A stretch of 64,000 bases of DNA from Steroidobacter gossypii (lineage in GTDB: Bacteria > Pseudomonadota > Gammaproteobacteria > Steroidobacterales > Steroidobacteraceae), in NCBI RefSeq assembly GCF_016801985.1, contig NZ_JAEVLS010000004.1, forward strand, positions 682,001 to 746,000. Direction: 5' to 3'. The position numbers were made by a program, and so were the translations under genes. How positions within the stretch are numbered: position 1 is the first letter of the stretch; each line of letters begins with the position of its first letter. The notes beneath the pieces were generated by a model. That model was not told the DNA's origin, did not search any database, and saw only the letters and a program-made list of their open reading frames with translations. Positions 28,412 through 38,916 of this stretch are shown here, in pieces.

Positions 28412-30652
28412 TCAAGCCGGCTCGACGTCGAGCTTATCCACCTTCCGCCAGCCGCGAGGCAGAACAGCGCCGCGCTGAGCGCGCTCGCCTTTATATTCCT
28501 TCAGGTCGGCGAACTTGATGGTCATCTTGCGATCGCCGGAGCGAACCACCAGGTTCTGCGACGAAGTGATGACCGCGATCGCCGTCATGGTCTCATCGCC
28601 CTTGGAAGAGACGCCGAAGATCTTGTTGCCCTTGCCTTTGGGCAGTTCGGGCAGATCCTTGACCGGGAACACGAGCATCTTGCCTTCGCTGCTGGTCGCG
28701 CAGATCAAGGCATTCTCATCCGGCACCAGCGCCGGTGCGAGCGATTTGCTGCCTTCCGGCACCTTGAGAACCGCTTTGCCCGCTTTGTTACGCGAGTGCA
28801 GCTCGCCAATCGGCACGACGAAGCCGTAGCCTGCGTCTGAAGCCAGCACGCACTTCTCCGTCGGTTCACCGATCAGCACGCCAGAGAACGTCGCGCCTTC
28901 CGGCGGATCCAGGCGACCCGACAACGGCTCGCCGTTGCCGCGCGCGGACGGCAGCGAATGCGCGATCAAGGTGTAAGTGCGGCCGGTGCTGTCGAGGAAC
29001 ACGGCCTGTTGTGTGCTCTTGCCCTTCGCAGCCGCCAGGAAGCCGTCACCCGTCTTGTACGAAAGTGACGTGGGATCGATTTCATGACCCTTGGCGGCGC
29101 GCACCCAGCCGCGCTCGGACAGAACCACCGTCACCGGCTCGCTCGTCACCAGCTCGGTCTCGTCGATGGCGACCGCGGCCGCACGCTCGACGATCTTGGT
29201 GCGACGATCGTCGCCGAACTCCTTCGCATCCTTTTCCAGCTCGTCGCGCACCAGCTTGCGCAGCTTGGCCTTGCTGCCGAGCAGCTTGTCCAGCTTGTCC
29301 TGCTCCGACAGCAGTTCGTCCTGCTCGCCGCGGATCTTCATCTCTTCCAGCTTGGCGAGGTGACGCAGGCGCGTGTCGAGAATCGCGTCCGCCTGGATCT
29401 CGGTGATCTTGAAGCGCTTCATCAAGACCGGCTTGGGCTCGTCCTCACGACGGATGATGCGAATCACCTCGTCGAGATTCAGATAGGCGACCAGCAAGCC
29501 TTCCAGGATATGCAGGCGCGCCTTGACCTTCTCCAAGCGCCACTGCAAACGTCGCGTGACGGTATCGATGCGGTACTTGAGCCACTCCTCGAGCAGCTCC
29601 TTCAGCCCCATCACGCGCGGCCGGCCGTCGAGGCCGATGATGTTCAGATTGACGCGATAGGTGCGCTCCAGGTCCGTGGTCGCGAACAGGTGATTCATCA
29701 CCTGCACCATGTCGACCCGGCTCGACTTCGGCACGATCACGATGCGCGTCGGATGCTCGTGGTCGGACTCGTCGCGGATGTCCTCGACCATCGGCAGCTT
29801 CTTGGCGTTGATCTGCGCAGCGATCTGCTCCTGGATCTTGCTGCCGGAGACCTGGTACGGCAGCTGAGTGATCACCACCTCGCCGTCTTCCAACTCGTAC
29901 GTGGCGCGCGCACGGAACGTCCCGTTGCCGGTTTCGTAGATTTGTTTCAGATCGGCCTTGGGCGAAATGATCTCGGCGCCGGTCGGGAAGTCCGGGCCCT
30001 TCACGTCCTTCATCAACTCGCGCAGCGGCGTGTCCGGATCTTCGAGCAAACGAATGCACGCGTTCACGACTTCACGCAGGTTGTGCGGCGGAATGTCGGT
30101 CGCCATGCCGACCGCGATGCCGGTCGCGCCGTTCAGCAGGATGTTCGGCACGCGCGCCGGCAACAGCTTGGGCTCTTCCATCGTGCCGTCGAAGTTCGGG
30201 ATCCACTCCACCGTGCCCTGCCCCAGCTCGGACAGCAGCAGTTCGGAATAGCGGGTCAGGCGCGCTTCGGTGTAACGATAGGCGGCGAACGACTTCGGGT
30301 CGTCCGAGGAGCCGAAGTTGCCCTGGCCGTCGACCAACGGATAACGATACGAGAACGGCTGCGCCATCAGCACCATGGCTTCGTAACAAGCCGAGTCGCC
30401 GTGCGGATGATATTTACCGATCACGTCGCCGATGGCGCGGGCCGCTTTCTTGTGTTTGGCGTTCTGCCACGAGCCCTGCTCGCTCATCACGTAGACGATG
30501 CGACGTTGCACCGGCTTCAAGCCGTCGCCGATGTGCGGCAGCGCGCGGTCGAGGATCACGTACATCGAATAATCGAGGTACGCCTTTTCGGTGAAGGTGC
30601 GCAGCGCCTGGCGCTCGACGCCTTCGAAGTTCAAAGGAGGTTGCGTGGGCAT
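28412..30652 (-). CDS. parC: DNA topoisomerase IV subunit A
   Basis: Breakage-rejoining subunit of the decatenating type II topoisomerase. The 746-residue product is close to E. coli ParC (752). The active-site tyrosine lies in [11 protein letters not shown]. The quinolone-determining helix reads [12 protein letters not shown], with Ser87 and Glu91 as in sensitive enzymes. The C-terminal beta-pinwheel region follows ([29 protein letters not shown]). parE is directly upstream, 112 bases away. Confidence 0.96.
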   Translation of the reverse strand: MPTQPPLNFEGVERQALRTFTEKAYLDYSMYVILDRALPHIGDGLKPVQRRIVYVMSEQGSWQNAKHKKAARAIGDVIGKYHPHGDSACYEAMVLMAQPFSYRYPLVDGQGNFGSSDDPKSFAAYRYTEARLTRYSELLLSELGQGTVEWIPNFDGTMEEPKLLPARVPNILLNGATGIAVGMATDIPPHNLREVVNACIRLLEDPDTPLRELMKDVKGPDFPTGAEIISPKADLKQIYETGNGTFRARATYELEDGEVVITQLPYQVSGSKIQEQIAAQINAKKLPMVEDIRDESDHEHPTRIVIVPKSSRVDMVQVMNHLFATTDLERTYRVNLNIIGLDGRPRVMGLKELLEEWLKYRIDTVTRRLQWRLEKVKARLHILEGLLVAYLNLDEVIRIIRREDEPKPVLMKRFKITEIQADAILDTRLRHLAKLEEMKIRGEQDELLSEQDKLDKLLGSKAKLRKLVRDELEKDAKEFGDDRRTKIVERAAAVAIDETELVTSEPVTVVLSERGWVRAAKGHEIDPTSLSYKTGDGFLAAAKGKSTQQAVFLDSTGRTYTLIAHSLPSARGNGEPLSGRLDPPEGATFSGVLIGEPTEKCVLASDAGYGFVVPIGELHSRNKAGKAVLKVPEGSKSLAPALVPDENALICATSSEGKMLVFPVKDLPELPKGKGNKIFGVSSKGDETMTAIAVITSSQNLVVRSGDRKMTIKFADLKEYKGERAQRGAVLPRGWRKVDKLDVEPA

Positions 30653-30764
30653 AGATAGCAGTCGTTAGCTGTTTGAGATTAGCGATCGGGCCGGAAGGGT
30701 TTGGATGACGGCTGCAGGCTCGGTATTCCGACCCACAGCCGATCTCCAGTCGCCACCCACTTCC

Positions 30765-32654
30765 TCAAGGAACGACTTCGGCCAGGTTGCCCTTGGCCTC
30801 GAGCCATTCGCGGCGATCGCTCGCGCGTTTCTTCGCCAGCAGCATGTCCATCGTCGAATCGGCTTCGTCTTTCGCATCGACGGTGAGTTGCACCAGCCGG
30901 CGGGTTTCCGGCGCCATGGTGGTCTCGCGCAATTGCAGAGCGCTCATCTCGCCCAGACCTTTGAAGCGCGTGACCGTCGGCTTGCCGCGGGGATGCTCGG
31001 CCGCGAGCCGATCGAGAATGCCCTGACGTTCGGCATCGTCGAGCGCGTAGTACACCTGCTTGCCCAGGTCGATGCGATACAGCGGCGGCATGGCGACATA
31101 CACGTGGCCGGCCAGCACCAGCGGCCGGAAGTGACGCAGGAACAGCGCGCACAACAGCGTGGCGATGTGCTGACCGTCCGAATCGGCGTCCGCGAGAATG
31201 CAGATCTTGTGATAGCGCAGGCCGTCGAGCTTGTCCGAACCGGGATCCACACCGATCGCGATGGCGATGTGATGCACTTCCTGAGACGCCAGCACGTCGC
31301 TCGCATCGACTTCCCAGGTGTTCAGGATTTTGCCGCGCAAAGGCATCACCGCCTGGAATTCGCGATCGCGCGCCTGCTTGGCCGAGCCGCCGGCGGAATC
31401 GCCTTCGACCAGGAACAGTTCGCCGCGCTCGGGTTCCTGCGAAGAGCAGTCGGCCAGCTTGCCGGGCAAGGCCGGGCCGGAGACCACGCGCTTGCGAGCG
31501 ACGGACTTGGAGGCCTTCAGGCGCGCCTGCGCGCCGGCGATGGCGAGCTGCGCGATCTTCTCGCCGGATTCGGGATGCTGGTTCAGCCAGTGACCGAACT
31601 GATCTTTGACGACGCCCGACACGAACGCCGCGGCTTCGCGCGACGACAGACGCTCCTTGGTCTGACCGGCGAACTGCGGCTCTTTCATCTTGGTCGAGAG
31701 CACGTAACTCACGCCGTCCCATACGTCTTCGGGCGCGAGCTTCAAGCCTTTCGGCAACAGGTTGCGGAATTCGCAGAACTCGCGGACCGCGTCGGTGAGG
31801 CCGATGCGCAGACCGTTCACGTGCGTGCCGCCCTGCGCGGTGGGAATCAGGTTGACGTAGCTTTCCTCGATGCGGCTGCCTTCATCGATGCGCCACGCGA
31901 CCGCCCACTCGGCGGCCTCCTGCTCGCCTTCGATGCTGCCGCTGAACAGCTCCTGCGGCAGCCACTCGCCCTGGCCGAGCGATTCGAGCAGGTACTCGTT
32001 CACGCCGCCGGTGTACTGCCACTCTTCCTTCTCGCCGCCTTCGATCTCCAACGTGACGTGCAGGCCGGGGCACAACACGGCCTTGGCCTTGAGCACGTGC
32101 TTGAGCTTGGGCACCGAGAAGCTGGGGGTTTCGAAGTAGCTGGCGTCGGGCCAGAAGCGCACGCGCGTGCCGGTGTTGCGGCCGCCGACCTCGCCGATGG
32201 TCTTCAACTTCGAGGCGGCCTTTCCCCCGGCGAAACTGATGTGGTACTCCTTGCCGCCGCGCTTGATCCAGGTCTCCAGCTTCTTCGACAGCGCGTTCAC
32301 CACCGACACGCCCACGCCGTGCAGGCCGCCGGAGAACTTGTAGTTCTTGTCGTTGAACTTACCGCCGGCGTGCAGCCGGGTGAGAATGAGCTCGACGCCG
32401 CTCACCTTCTCCTTCGGGTGGATGTCCACCGGCATGCCGCGACCGTCGTCGGCGACTTCCAGCGAGCCGTCCTTGTACACCTTCACGTCGATGCGCTTGG
32501 CGTGACCGGACAGCGCCTCGTCGACGGAGTTGTCGATGACTTCATGCGCGAGATGGTTGGGCCGGCTCGTGTCCGTGTACATGCCGGGGCGCCGGCGCAC
32601 GGGGTCGAGACCGCTGAGAACTTCGATGTCGGAGGCGTTATACGATTGAGCCAT
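30765..32654 (-). CDS. parE: DNA topoisomerase IV subunit B
   Basis: ATPase subunit of topoisomerase IV. The 629-residue product matches E. coli ParE (630). The GHKL ATP site shows EVIDNSVDEA, DDGRGMP and GGLHGVGVSVVNALS; the Toprim part shows LFLVEGDSAGGSA and ILADADSDGQHI. The DNA-length insert typical of some GyrB proteins is absent, which supports ParE. The 190 bases between its start and the DUF3501 gene hold no gene, only GC-rich hairpins (best: CGGCGGC-A-GCCGCCG at 32800-32814). Confidence 0.95.
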   Translation of the reverse strand: MAQSYNASDIEVLSGLDPVRRRPGMYTDTSRPNHLAHEVIDNSVDEALSGHAKRIDVKVYKDGSLEVADDGRGMPVDIHPKEKVSGVELILTRLHAGGKFNDKNYKFSGGLHGVGVSVVNALSKKLETWIKRGGKEYHISFAGGKAASKLKTIGEVGGRNTGTRVRFWPDASYFETPSFSVPKLKHVLKAKAVLCPGLHVTLEIEGGEKEEWQYTGGVNEYLLESLGQGEWLPQELFSGSIEGEQEAAEWAVAWRIDEGSRIEESYVNLIPTAQGGTHVNGLRIGLTDAVREFCEFRNLLPKGLKLAPEDVWDGVSYVLSTKMKEPQFAGQTKERLSSREAAAFVSGVVKDQFGHWLNQHPESGEKIAQLAIAGAQARLKASKSVARKRVVSGPALPGKLADCSSQEPERGELFLVEGDSAGGSAKQARDREFQAVMPLRGKILNTWEVDASDVLASQEVHHIAIAIGVDPGSDKLDGLRYHKICILADADSDGQHIATLLCALFLRHFRPLVLAGHVYVAMPPLYRIDLGKQVYYALDDAERQGILDRLAAEHPRGKPTVTRFKGLGEMSALQLRETTMAPETRRLVQLTVDAKDEADSTMDMLLAKKRASDRREWLEAKGNLAEVVP

Positions 32655-32844
32655 CTGTAACGAGCTGATTTCGTTAGGGGCCGAGTTTGGGCGGCGCGGA
32701 TGATAGCACGCGGTTTCTTCTGTACATCCAGCCAGCTGTTTTCGGCCCCGGACCGGTGGCTTCGACGGGCGCTGGCTTGGCGGGGGGCGCCCTCCGACAC
32801 GGCGGCAGCCGCCGCGCGTGGCTCGCTCGCGCGTTAAGAAAATC

Positions 32845-33447
32845 TCAAGCCAGGTCCGCGGTCAAAGAAGCGCGCTGGGCCTCCGAGAGCTGAACTTCAT
32901 AGTTATAGTTCGGATGCTCGATGCCCACCTGCAGCGTGCCGCCCGACTTCGCCCTGGCCACCATCTCGGCGCTCAGTTCGAAGCGAAGGAAATGCACCGA
33001 GGAAGTCTTCTCTTCGTTCTCACGCTCGAGGTCTTCGTCAGCAATCGCGAAAACCCGATCAGCATCGCCCACTTGAACCCAGCAGCGATCCTCGATCCCC
33101 TTGAGCGCAGCAAGCCTCTGCTTGCGCTCTTCAGGATCGGGGAACTCGATCAGAAAGGTCGCTTTCCAGTTCGAGCCGTCCGGAATGAGCGGGTTGTACG
33201 CATCCAGCTCGTCCTGAATGCCGGCCGCCTCGAAGATGCGCTCCACGCGCAGCATCTCCTGAACCTGGTATTGGATGGTGAGCCGATCCTCGAACGCCCA
33301 CGTCGCATTCGGCCCGATGGCCACCGAGCGATGTCGCTTGTGCTCCAGCACCCGCGCGCGAAATTCCTTGCGGCCCGTCGAGTACTGTTCGAGGCTCATC
33401 AAATCGGCGCGGCTGAGCCGGCCGCGCTGTACAGGTTCAGATGCCAT
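32845..33447 (-). CDS. DUF3501 family protein, rubrerythrin-cluster partner
   Basis: A 200-residue protein of unknown function, starting MASEPVQRGRLSRADLM. It is rich in charged residues and has no membrane segment or recognisable cofactor motif. Features are RRADLMSLEQY-type N-terminus, the QYQVQEMLRVERIFE helix and the conserved SNWKATFLIEF strand. It overlaps the Fe-S oxidoreductase stop by 11 bases and is last in a rubrerythrin, Fe-S oxidoreductase, DUF3501 run. This trio recurs in many bacteria, so a shared role in peroxide or iron-sulfur redox chemistry is a reasonable inference only. Confidence 0.85.
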   Translation of the reverse strand: MASEPVQRGRLSRADLMSLEQYSTGRKEFRARVLEHKRHRSVAIGPNATWAFEDRLTIQYQVQEMLRVERIFEAAGIQDELDAYNPLIPDGSNWKATFLIEFPDPEERKQRLAALKGIEDRCWVQVGDADRVFAIADEDLERENEEKTSSVHFLRFELSAEMVARAKSGGTLQVGIEHPNYNYEVQLSEAQRASLTADLA

Positions 33448-34834
33448 AAGCCCTCCGCAGCAAAGTGAGCGGATGCACCGGCGGCGTGGCCGCGCCCGCG
33501 TCGGCACCAGCGAGGCCGGATTCGATCTGGTGGCCGGCCATCGGACAGTCGCTGGTATAATAGTCGGCGCCCGCGTCGCTGACGCGGCGGATGACGGGCC
33601 TGCCGATCTTGATGGACACTTCACGGAATTCTTTCTTCACGCCGTATGTCCCGTTGTGCCCCGAGCAGCGCTCGATGGCGTCGACCTGTGTCTCCGGCAC
33701 CAGCATCAAGATATCTCGCGTCTTCAAGCCGACGTTCTGCACGCGCGTGTGACACGGTACGTGATAGCTGATCTTGCCCAGCTTCTGCCGAAACTCCGTG
33801 CTCAGCAAACCGGCCTTGTAGCGCCCCCACAAATATTCGAACGGATCGAACATCGCATCGCGCACCCTGATGACCTGCGGATCCTCAGGAAACATCAGCG
33901 GCAGCTCCTGCTTGAACATCAACGTGCACGAAGGCACCGGCGTGACGATGTCCCAGCCCTCATCTACCCATTTCGCCAGTTCCGGAATGTTCTCGTTTTT
34001 CAGCCGCTCCACCGTTTCCAGATCGCCGATCTCGAGCTTTGGCATGCCACAGCAGCGCTCGCGCGCGGCGATGGTCACTGGGATGCCGTTGTGCTCGAAC
34101 ACCGCGGTGAGATCCTCCCCGAGCTGCGGCTCGTTGCGATTGCCGTAACAGGTAGCAAACAACACCACCTTGCCCCGCGTGTCGCCGGCCGGTTTGGCTT
34201 CAAGCGAGGGATGTTTCCTGGCGGCGTGCCGCTTGCGATAGGTTTTGCTGTGATATTCGGGGATCGGCGCCTTGGGATGCACGCCCAGCGCGCGATCCAA
34301 CAGGTTGCGGCCGAAGTCGGTTTTGTTGATCGCATTGACCGCTTCGGCCACCACTGGAATGCCCGCGATGCTGCCGACCAGGTCGGTGGCGCTGAGCAGT
34401 TTGTCGCGCGTCGTGACGGGCTTGGCGCCTTCCGGCGCATGCTTGAATTTGAATGCCTTGGCTCGGAGCATCAAGTGCGGAAAGTCGACATTCCACGGAT
34501 GCGGCGGCACGTACGGACATTTGCTCATGTAGCACATGTCGCACAGATAGCAGTTGTCGACGACTTCCCAGTAAACCTTCTTGTCGACGCCATCCACCTC
34601 GCCGGTGGCGGACTCGTCGACTGCATCGAACAGCGTGGGAAACGAATTGCACAGGCTGAAACATCGCCGGCAGCCGTGGCAGATGTCGAAGATGCGCTCC
34701 AGCTCTTTGAACAGCGACGCCTCGTTGCCGAACTCGGGATCTTTCCACGCGAGCGGATGGCGCGTCGGCGCCTCGAGACTGCCTTCGCGAGCGGCGACCG
34801 CCCTGCCGTCGGAGGTGATTTTTTGATCGGACAC
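33437..34834 (-). CDS. Fe-S oxidoreductase with two 4Fe-4S motifs and CCG domains
   Basis: A 465-residue soluble protein related to heterodisulfide reductase subunit D and GlpC. Two ferredoxin-type cluster motifs are near the N-terminus: CHGCRRCFSLCN and CYLCDMCYMSKCP. Two CCG-type cysteine sets follow: CYGNRNEPQLG with ERCCGMPK, and HVPCHTR with ERCSGHNGTYG. It lies between rubrerythrin (126 bases upstream) and DUF3501 (overlapping). It probably passes electrons to or from the rubrerythrin. No flavin domain is visible, so the electron donor is unknown. Confidence 0.88.
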   Translation of the reverse strand: MSDQKITSDGRAVAAREGSLEAPTRHPLAWKDPEFGNEASLFKELERIFDICHGCRRCFSLCNSFPTLFDAVDESATGEVDGVDKKVYWEVVDNCYLCDMCYMSKCPYVPPHPWNVDFPHLMLRAKAFKFKHAPEGAKPVTTRDKLLSATDLVGSIAGIPVVAEAVNAINKTDFGRNLLDRALGVHPKAPIPEYHSKTYRKRHAARKHPSLEAKPAGDTRGKVVLFATCYGNRNEPQLGEDLTAVFEHNGIPVTIAARERCCGMPKLEIGDLETVERLKNENIPELAKWVDEGWDIVTPVPSCTLMFKQELPLMFPEDPQVIRVRDAMFDPFEYLWGRYKAGLLSTEFRQKLGKISYHVPCHTRVQNVGLKTRDILMLVPETQVDAIERCSGHNGTYGVKKEFREVSIKIGRPVIRRVSDAGADYYTSDCPMAGHQIESGLAGADAGAATPPVHPLTLLRRAYGI

Positions 34835-34927
34835 GCAGTTTCCTGGCCAATAGCTGGGACTCGAGGCAACCGCAAAGCCGCCGGCCGACAGAGAGCTCCC
34901 TGCCGGCCGGGATTGCGTTGATCGCGA

Positions 34928-34947
34928 CAGGCGCCTTGACGCGCCTG
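34928..34947 (-). repeat. Hairpin between rubrerythrin and Fe-S gene
   Basis: CAGGCGC (34928-34934) and GCGCCTG (34941-34947) form a 7-bp stem with a 6-base loop, 13 bases after the rubrerythrin stop. No T-run follows, so it may lower rather than stop read-through, or protect the rubrerythrin message. Nothing else is recognisable in 34835-34960. Confidence 0.4.
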
Positions 34948-34960
34948 AGGGCGCAGGCGA

Positions 34961-35377
34961 TTACAGCGTGTCGAGCGCCTTCTGGAAGCGATTGGCGTGC
35001 GAGCGCTCGGCCTTGGCCAGCGTCTCGAACCAATCGGCGATTTCCTCGAAGCCTTCGTCGCGGGCCTGCTTGGCCATGCCCGGGTACATATCGGTGTACT
35101 CGTGCGTCTCACCGGCGATGGCCGCTTTCAAGTTGGCGCCGGTGGGGCCGATCGGCAGGCCCGTGGCCGGATCGCCTACAGCCTCGAGATACTCCAGATG
35201 ACCATGCGCGTGGCCGGTCTCACCCTCGGCGGTGGAGCGGAACACGGCGGCGACGTCGTTGAAGCCTTCCACATCCGCCTTGGCTGCGAAGTAGAGATAC
35301 CGACGATTCGCCTGGGATTCGCCTGCGAAGGCGTCCTTCAGATTTTTCTCAGTATTCGTACCTTTCAGATTCTTCAT
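34961..35377 (-). CDS. Short rubrerythrin (no rubredoxin domain)
   Basis: Ferritin-like diiron protein, 138 residues, likely a hydrogen peroxide reductase in the cytoplasm. The diiron ligand pattern is visible: [43 protein letters not shown] and [10 protein letters not shown]. The C-terminal rubredoxin domain of classical rubrerythrin (CxxC pairs) is missing, so it needs an external electron donor; the next gene, an Fe-S oxidoreductase, is the obvious candidate. A good promoter and a palindrome lie upstream. Confidence 0.9.
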   Translation of the reverse strand: MKNLKGTNTEKNLKDAFAGESQANRRYLYFAAKADVEGFNDVAAVFRSTAEGETGHAHGHLEYLEAVGDPATGLPIGPTGANLKAAIAGETHEYTDMYPGMAKQARDEGFEEIADWFETLAKAERSHANRFQKALDTL

Positions 35378-35435
35378 TGCAGCTCACCTCGATTGCCGGC
35401 GGGTAGGAAGTGGCGAAACTCAAGAACAAGGTGCG

Positions 35436-35450
35436 TTAGACGTAGTCTAA
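35436..35450. promoter_or_regulatory. 15-bp palindrome, probable operator of the rubrerythrin operon
   Basis: TTAGAC-GTA-GTCTAA is a perfect 6-3-6 inverted repeat 58 bases upstream of the rubrerythrin ATG. It falls about 10-24 bases downstream of the predicted -10 element, so a bound repressor would block transcription start. The regulator is not in the window. An Rrf2-type or peroxide/iron-responsive repressor is a guess from context. Confidence 0.5.
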
Positions 35451-35459
35451 TGGAGCAGA

Positions 35460-35488
35460 AATCTAGACCTGACGGCGCGTCCCGTCAA
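35460..35488 (-). promoter_or_regulatory. Sigma-70-type promoter of the rubrerythrin operon
   Basis: On the minus strand TTGACG (35488-35483), a 17-base spacer and TAGATT (35465-35460) match the -35 and -10 consensus at 5/6 and 4/6. It reads toward rubrerythrin with a leader of about 75 bases. The rest of 35378-35587 has no gene. Confidence 0.5.
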
Positions 35489-35587
35489 TCTCGTGCAGGC
35501 CACTGCCCGGGTTCATTTATGAGCCGTTTCAGGGTGTGCATCAACTGTTGCTGATGGCCGATTCGCTATAAGCTTGCCGCGCCGCCA

Positions 35588-35890
35588 ATGACCCCCATTT
35601 CACGTATCGTGACCAGCAAAACACCCACCGCCGACACCGCCACCGAGCCCACCGCCGATTTCGAACGCTCGCTGGCCGAGCTCGAAGCCATCGTCGACAA
35701 GCTCGAGCAGGGCGACCTGTCGCTGGACGACTCGCTGCGCCACTTCGAGCGCGGCGTGCAACTGACGCGCTCGTGTCAGAGCGCGCTCAAGCAGGCCGAG
35801 CAGAAAGTCGAGATCCTGCTCAAGCGCAGCGGCGCCGAGAACGACTTCACGGCCGCGCCTTTCGACGCCGACGCGAACGACGAGCGTTAA
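35588..35890 (+). CDS. xseB: Exodeoxyribonuclease VII small subunit
   Basis: Accessory subunit of the XseA/XseB single-strand exonuclease. The 100-residue product has a short variable N-terminus and the family helix pair [19 protein letters not shown] and [14 protein letters not shown], then [17 protein letters not shown] -10-like hexamer lies at 35567-35572. It precedes ispA by 3 bases in the conserved xseB-ispA-dxs order. xseA is not here. Confidence 0.94.
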   Translation: MTPISRIVTSKTPTADTATEPTADFERSLAELEAIVDKLEQGDLSLDDSLRHFERGVQLTRSCQSALKQAEQKVEILLKRSGAENDFTAAPFDADANDER

Positions 35891-35893
35891 CGC

Positions 35894-36835
35894 ATGTCCC
35901 TACAATCCAGGCTGATCGAGCCGCCGCTGGCCGAGGGCCCGCAGGCGAGCTTCGCCGCGCAGTTGAAAGGTTGGCAGGCGCGGATCGAACACGAGCTGTC
36001 GGCCCGGCTGCCTTCGATCGACGTTCAGCCGAGCCGCTTGCACGAAGCGATTCGTTACAGCGTGTTGGGCGGCGGCAAGCGCGTGCGTCCCACCCTCGTG
36101 TATGCGACGGGCGCGGCGCTCGGTATCCCGGAATCGAATCTCGACGCCGCCGCGTGCGCGGTCGAGTTGATTCACGCTTATTCCCTCGTGCACGACGACC
36201 TGCCCGCCATGGACAACGACGATCTGCGTCGTGGCCGGCCGACCTGTCACAAAGCGTTCGATGAAGCCACCGCCATTCTGGTCGGCGACTCGCTGCAAGT
36301 CCTGGCGTTCGAGTTGCTGGCGAGCGACGCGGGCGCGCCGGCGGATCCAGCGGTGCGACTGAAGCTGGTGCAACTGCTGGCAGTCGCCAGCGGCACCAAC
36401 GGCATGGCCGGCGGCCAGGCGCTCGACCTCGCCGCCATCGGCCGCAAGCTGTCGGTGGCCGATGTCGAAGAGATGCACGTTCGCAAAACCGGCGCACTGA
36501 TTCATGCCGCTGTGATGATGGCGGCCGCCTGCGCCCCGCATCTGTCCGAAACGATCTGGCGCGCGCTCGAGGACTATGCCCGCGCCATCGGTCTTGCGTT
36601 TCAGATTCAGGACGATCTGCTGGATGTCGAGGGCGATGTTGCCGTCATCGGCAAGGCCACGGGCGCGGATCGCGCGCTCGACAAGCCGACCTATCCTTCG
36701 GTCGCAGGTGTGGAAACGTCGCGTCAGCGGATGCAGGAGCTGCATGCGCGCGCATTGGCCGCTTTGGAAGTGTCCGGTTTGCAGGCTGCACCGCTCGCTG
36801 CCATGTCGGATTGGCTGGTCCTACGGAAGTATTGA
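35894..36835 (+). CDS. ispA: Farnesyl diphosphate synthase
   Basis: Condenses isopentenyl diphosphate with DMAPP and GPP to farnesyl diphosphate. The 313-residue product has both aspartate-rich motifs: DDLPAMDNDD with RRGRPT after it, and DDLLDVEGD. The upstream KRVRP block is also present. It sits between xseB and dxs, linking two steps of isoprenoid synthesis in one operon. Confidence 0.95.
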   Translation: MSLQSRLIEPPLAEGPQASFAAQLKGWQARIEHELSARLPSIDVQPSRLHEAIRYSVLGGGKRVRPTLVYATGAALGIPESNLDAAACAVELIHAYSLVHDDLPAMDNDDLRRGRPTCHKAFDEATAILVGDSLQVLAFELLASDAGAPADPAVRLKLVQLLAVASGTNGMAGGQALDLAAIGRKLSVADVEEMHVRKTGALIHAAVMMAAACAPHLSETIWRALEDYARAIGLAFQIQDDLLDVEGDVAVIGKATGADRALDKPTYPSVAGVETSRQRMQELHARALAALEVSGLQAAPLAAMSDWLVLRKY

Positions 36836-36923
36836 GCACCATCTTGAGCGCCACGATTCATCCGCCGCTCGCCCCAACTGCGCCATCAATCGCCTGCCTG
36901 GTTTCCTGTAGACTGCGCCGGTC

Positions 36924-38813
36924 ATGAACCCCGCCACGCCTCATCCGTTGCTGGCTGCGATCGGCTCACCGGCCGACCTGCGCAAGCTTCCCGCAAGCGA
37001 TCTGACGCAGGTCGCCGCGGAGCTTCGCCAATATCTCATCGAGACCGTGAGTCAGATGGGCGGGCACTTCGCCGCCGGACTCGGCACGGTGGAGCTCACC
37101 GTAGCGCTGCATTATGTCTTCGATACGCCGCACGATCGGCTGGTCTGGGACGTGGGCCATCAGGCGTACCCGCACAAGGTGCTCACCGGCCGTCGCGATC
37201 GTCTGCATACCATCAAACAGAAGGATGGTCTTGCGCCCTTCCCCACTCGCGCCGAAAGCGAGTACGACACGTTCGGCGTCGGTCATTCCAGCACCTCGAT
37301 CGCCGCCGCGCTGGGCATGGCGATCGGCGCGGCCGCGAAGCACGAACAACGCCGCGTGGTCGCCGTCATCGGCGACGGTGCGATCAGCGCGGGCATGGCG
37401 TTCGAGGCGTTGAATCATGCCGGCAGCCTCGATGTGGACATGCTGGTCATCCTGAACGACAACGACATGTCCATCTCGGAAAACGTCGGCGCGTTCTCGA
37501 ATTACTTCGCGCGCGTGCTTTCGGGAAAGTTGTATGCAACGTTGCGTGAAGGCAGCAAGAAAGTGCTGAGCCGCATGCCGACGGTGTGGGAGCTGGCGCG
37601 TCGCTCCGAAGAGCACATGAAAGGCATGGTGCTGCCGGGCACGATCTTCGAAGAGCTGGGCTTCAACTACATCGGTCCCATCGACGGTCACGACGTGAAC
37701 GCGCTGGTCGCCACGCTCAAGAATCTGCGCGATCTGAGAGGCCCGCAGTTCCTGCACGTGATCACGCGCAAGGGCAAGGGCTATGCGCCCGCCGAAGCCG
37801 ATCCGATCAAGTGGCACGGCCCGGGGCCGTTCGATCCCAAGAGCGGCGTGATCTTCAAAGAGAAGGCCAGCGGCCCGAGCTACTCGCAGGTGTTCGGCCA
37901 ATGGATGTGCGACATGGCGGCGGCCGATCCCAAAGTGGTCGCGATCACGCCGGCCATGCGCGAAGGCTCGGGGCTGGTCGAATATTCCAAACGTTTCGCG
38001 GCTCGTTACTTCGACGTCGCCATCGCCGAACAACATGCCGTGACCTTGGCAGCCGGCATGGCGTGCGAAGGGTTGCGGCCGGTGGTCGCGATCTACTCGA
38101 CGTTCCTGCAGCGGGCCTACGATCAATTGATTCACGACGTGGCGATTCAGAATCTGCCGGTCACCTTCGCCATCGATCGCGCCGGCCTGGTCGGCGGCGA
38201 CGGCGCCACTCACCAGGGCAGTTACGATCTGTCGTTCCTGCGCTGTATCCCGAACCTGATCGTCATGGCCCCGGCGGATGAGAACGAATGCCGCCAGATG
38301 CTGTACACCGCCGTGCAGTCCAACCTGCCGGCCGCCGTGCGTTATCCGCGCGGCCAGGGCCCGGGTGCGACGATCGAATCCACCATGCGCGCGCTGCCCA
38401 TCGGCAAAGCTCAGGTGCGGCGTGAGGGCCGCAGCGGGCTCGCCATCTTCGCGATCGGTGCGATGGTTCCGTTCTGCGAACGGATCGCGGAGAAGCTCGA
38501 CGCGACGCTGGTGAATCTGCGCTTCATCAAGCCGCTGGACGAAGAGCTGATCGTGCGCCTGGCTGCCAATCACCGCGCCCTCGTCACGGTCGAGGAAAAC
38601 GTCGTGGCCGGCGGCGCCGGCTCGGCCATCACCGAGTGCCTGGCCGCACATGGTCACATCCCGCCCACTTTGAATCTGGGCATCCCGGACCGCTTCATCG
38701 AGCACGGCTCGCGCGAGGACTGCCTGGCGGCCGCCGGGCTGGATCTGGCGTCGCTGGAAACGGCGATCACGCGCTTCTGGCAGGGCGAGAAGCGCCTCGC
38801 CGTCGGCGGCTGA
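36924..38813 (+). CDS. dxs: 1-Deoxy-D-xylulose-5-phosphate synthase
   Basis: First enzyme of the MEP isoprenoid pathway; joins pyruvate and glyceraldehyde 3-phosphate using thiamine diphosphate. The 629-residue product has the usual length. It shows [10 protein letters not shown], the ThDP motif [15 protein letters not shown], the [12 protein letters not shown] block and [15 protein letters not shown]. It is 88 bases after ispA, with nothing evident in that gap. thiL and ribosomal ThDP-related genes are elsewhere in the window. Confidence 0.96.
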   Translation: MNPATPHPLLAAIGSPADLRKLPASDLTQVAAELRQYLIETVSQMGGHFAAGLGTVELTVALHYVFDTPHDRLVWDVGHQAYPHKVLTGRRDRLHTIKQKDGLAPFPTRAESEYDTFGVGHSSTSIAAALGMAIGAAAKHEQRRVVAVIGDGAISAGMAFEALNHAGSLDVDMLVILNDNDMSISENVGAFSNYFARVLSGKLYATLREGSKKVLSRMPTVWELARRSEEHMKGMVLPGTIFEELGFNYIGPIDGHDVNALVATLKNLRDLRGPQFLHVITRKGKGYAPAEADPIKWHGPGPFDPKSGVIFKEKASGPSYSQVFGQWMCDMAAADPKVVAITPAMREGSGLVEYSKRFAARYFDVAIAEQHAVTLAAGMACEGLRPVVAIYSTFLQRAYDQLIHDVAIQNLPVTFAIDRAGLVGGDGATHQGSYDLSFLRCIPNLIVMAPADENECRQMLYTAVQSNLPAAVRYPRGQGPGATIESTMRALPIGKAQVRREGRSGLAIFAIGAMVPFCERIAEKLDATLVNLRFIKPLDEELIVRLAANHRALVTVEENVVAGGAGSAITECLAAHGHIPPTLNLGIPDRFIEHGSREDCLAAAGLDLASLETAITRFWQGEKRLAVGG

Positions 38814-38916
38814 GCGTCAACCATTCATTTTGGGCATTTCAGTAATTCCAGGGCGGGGGAACGGCCTCCGGCGCCCTTGATCTATACTGGCCCCGACCTA
38901 ATCGATGGCCAGCATA

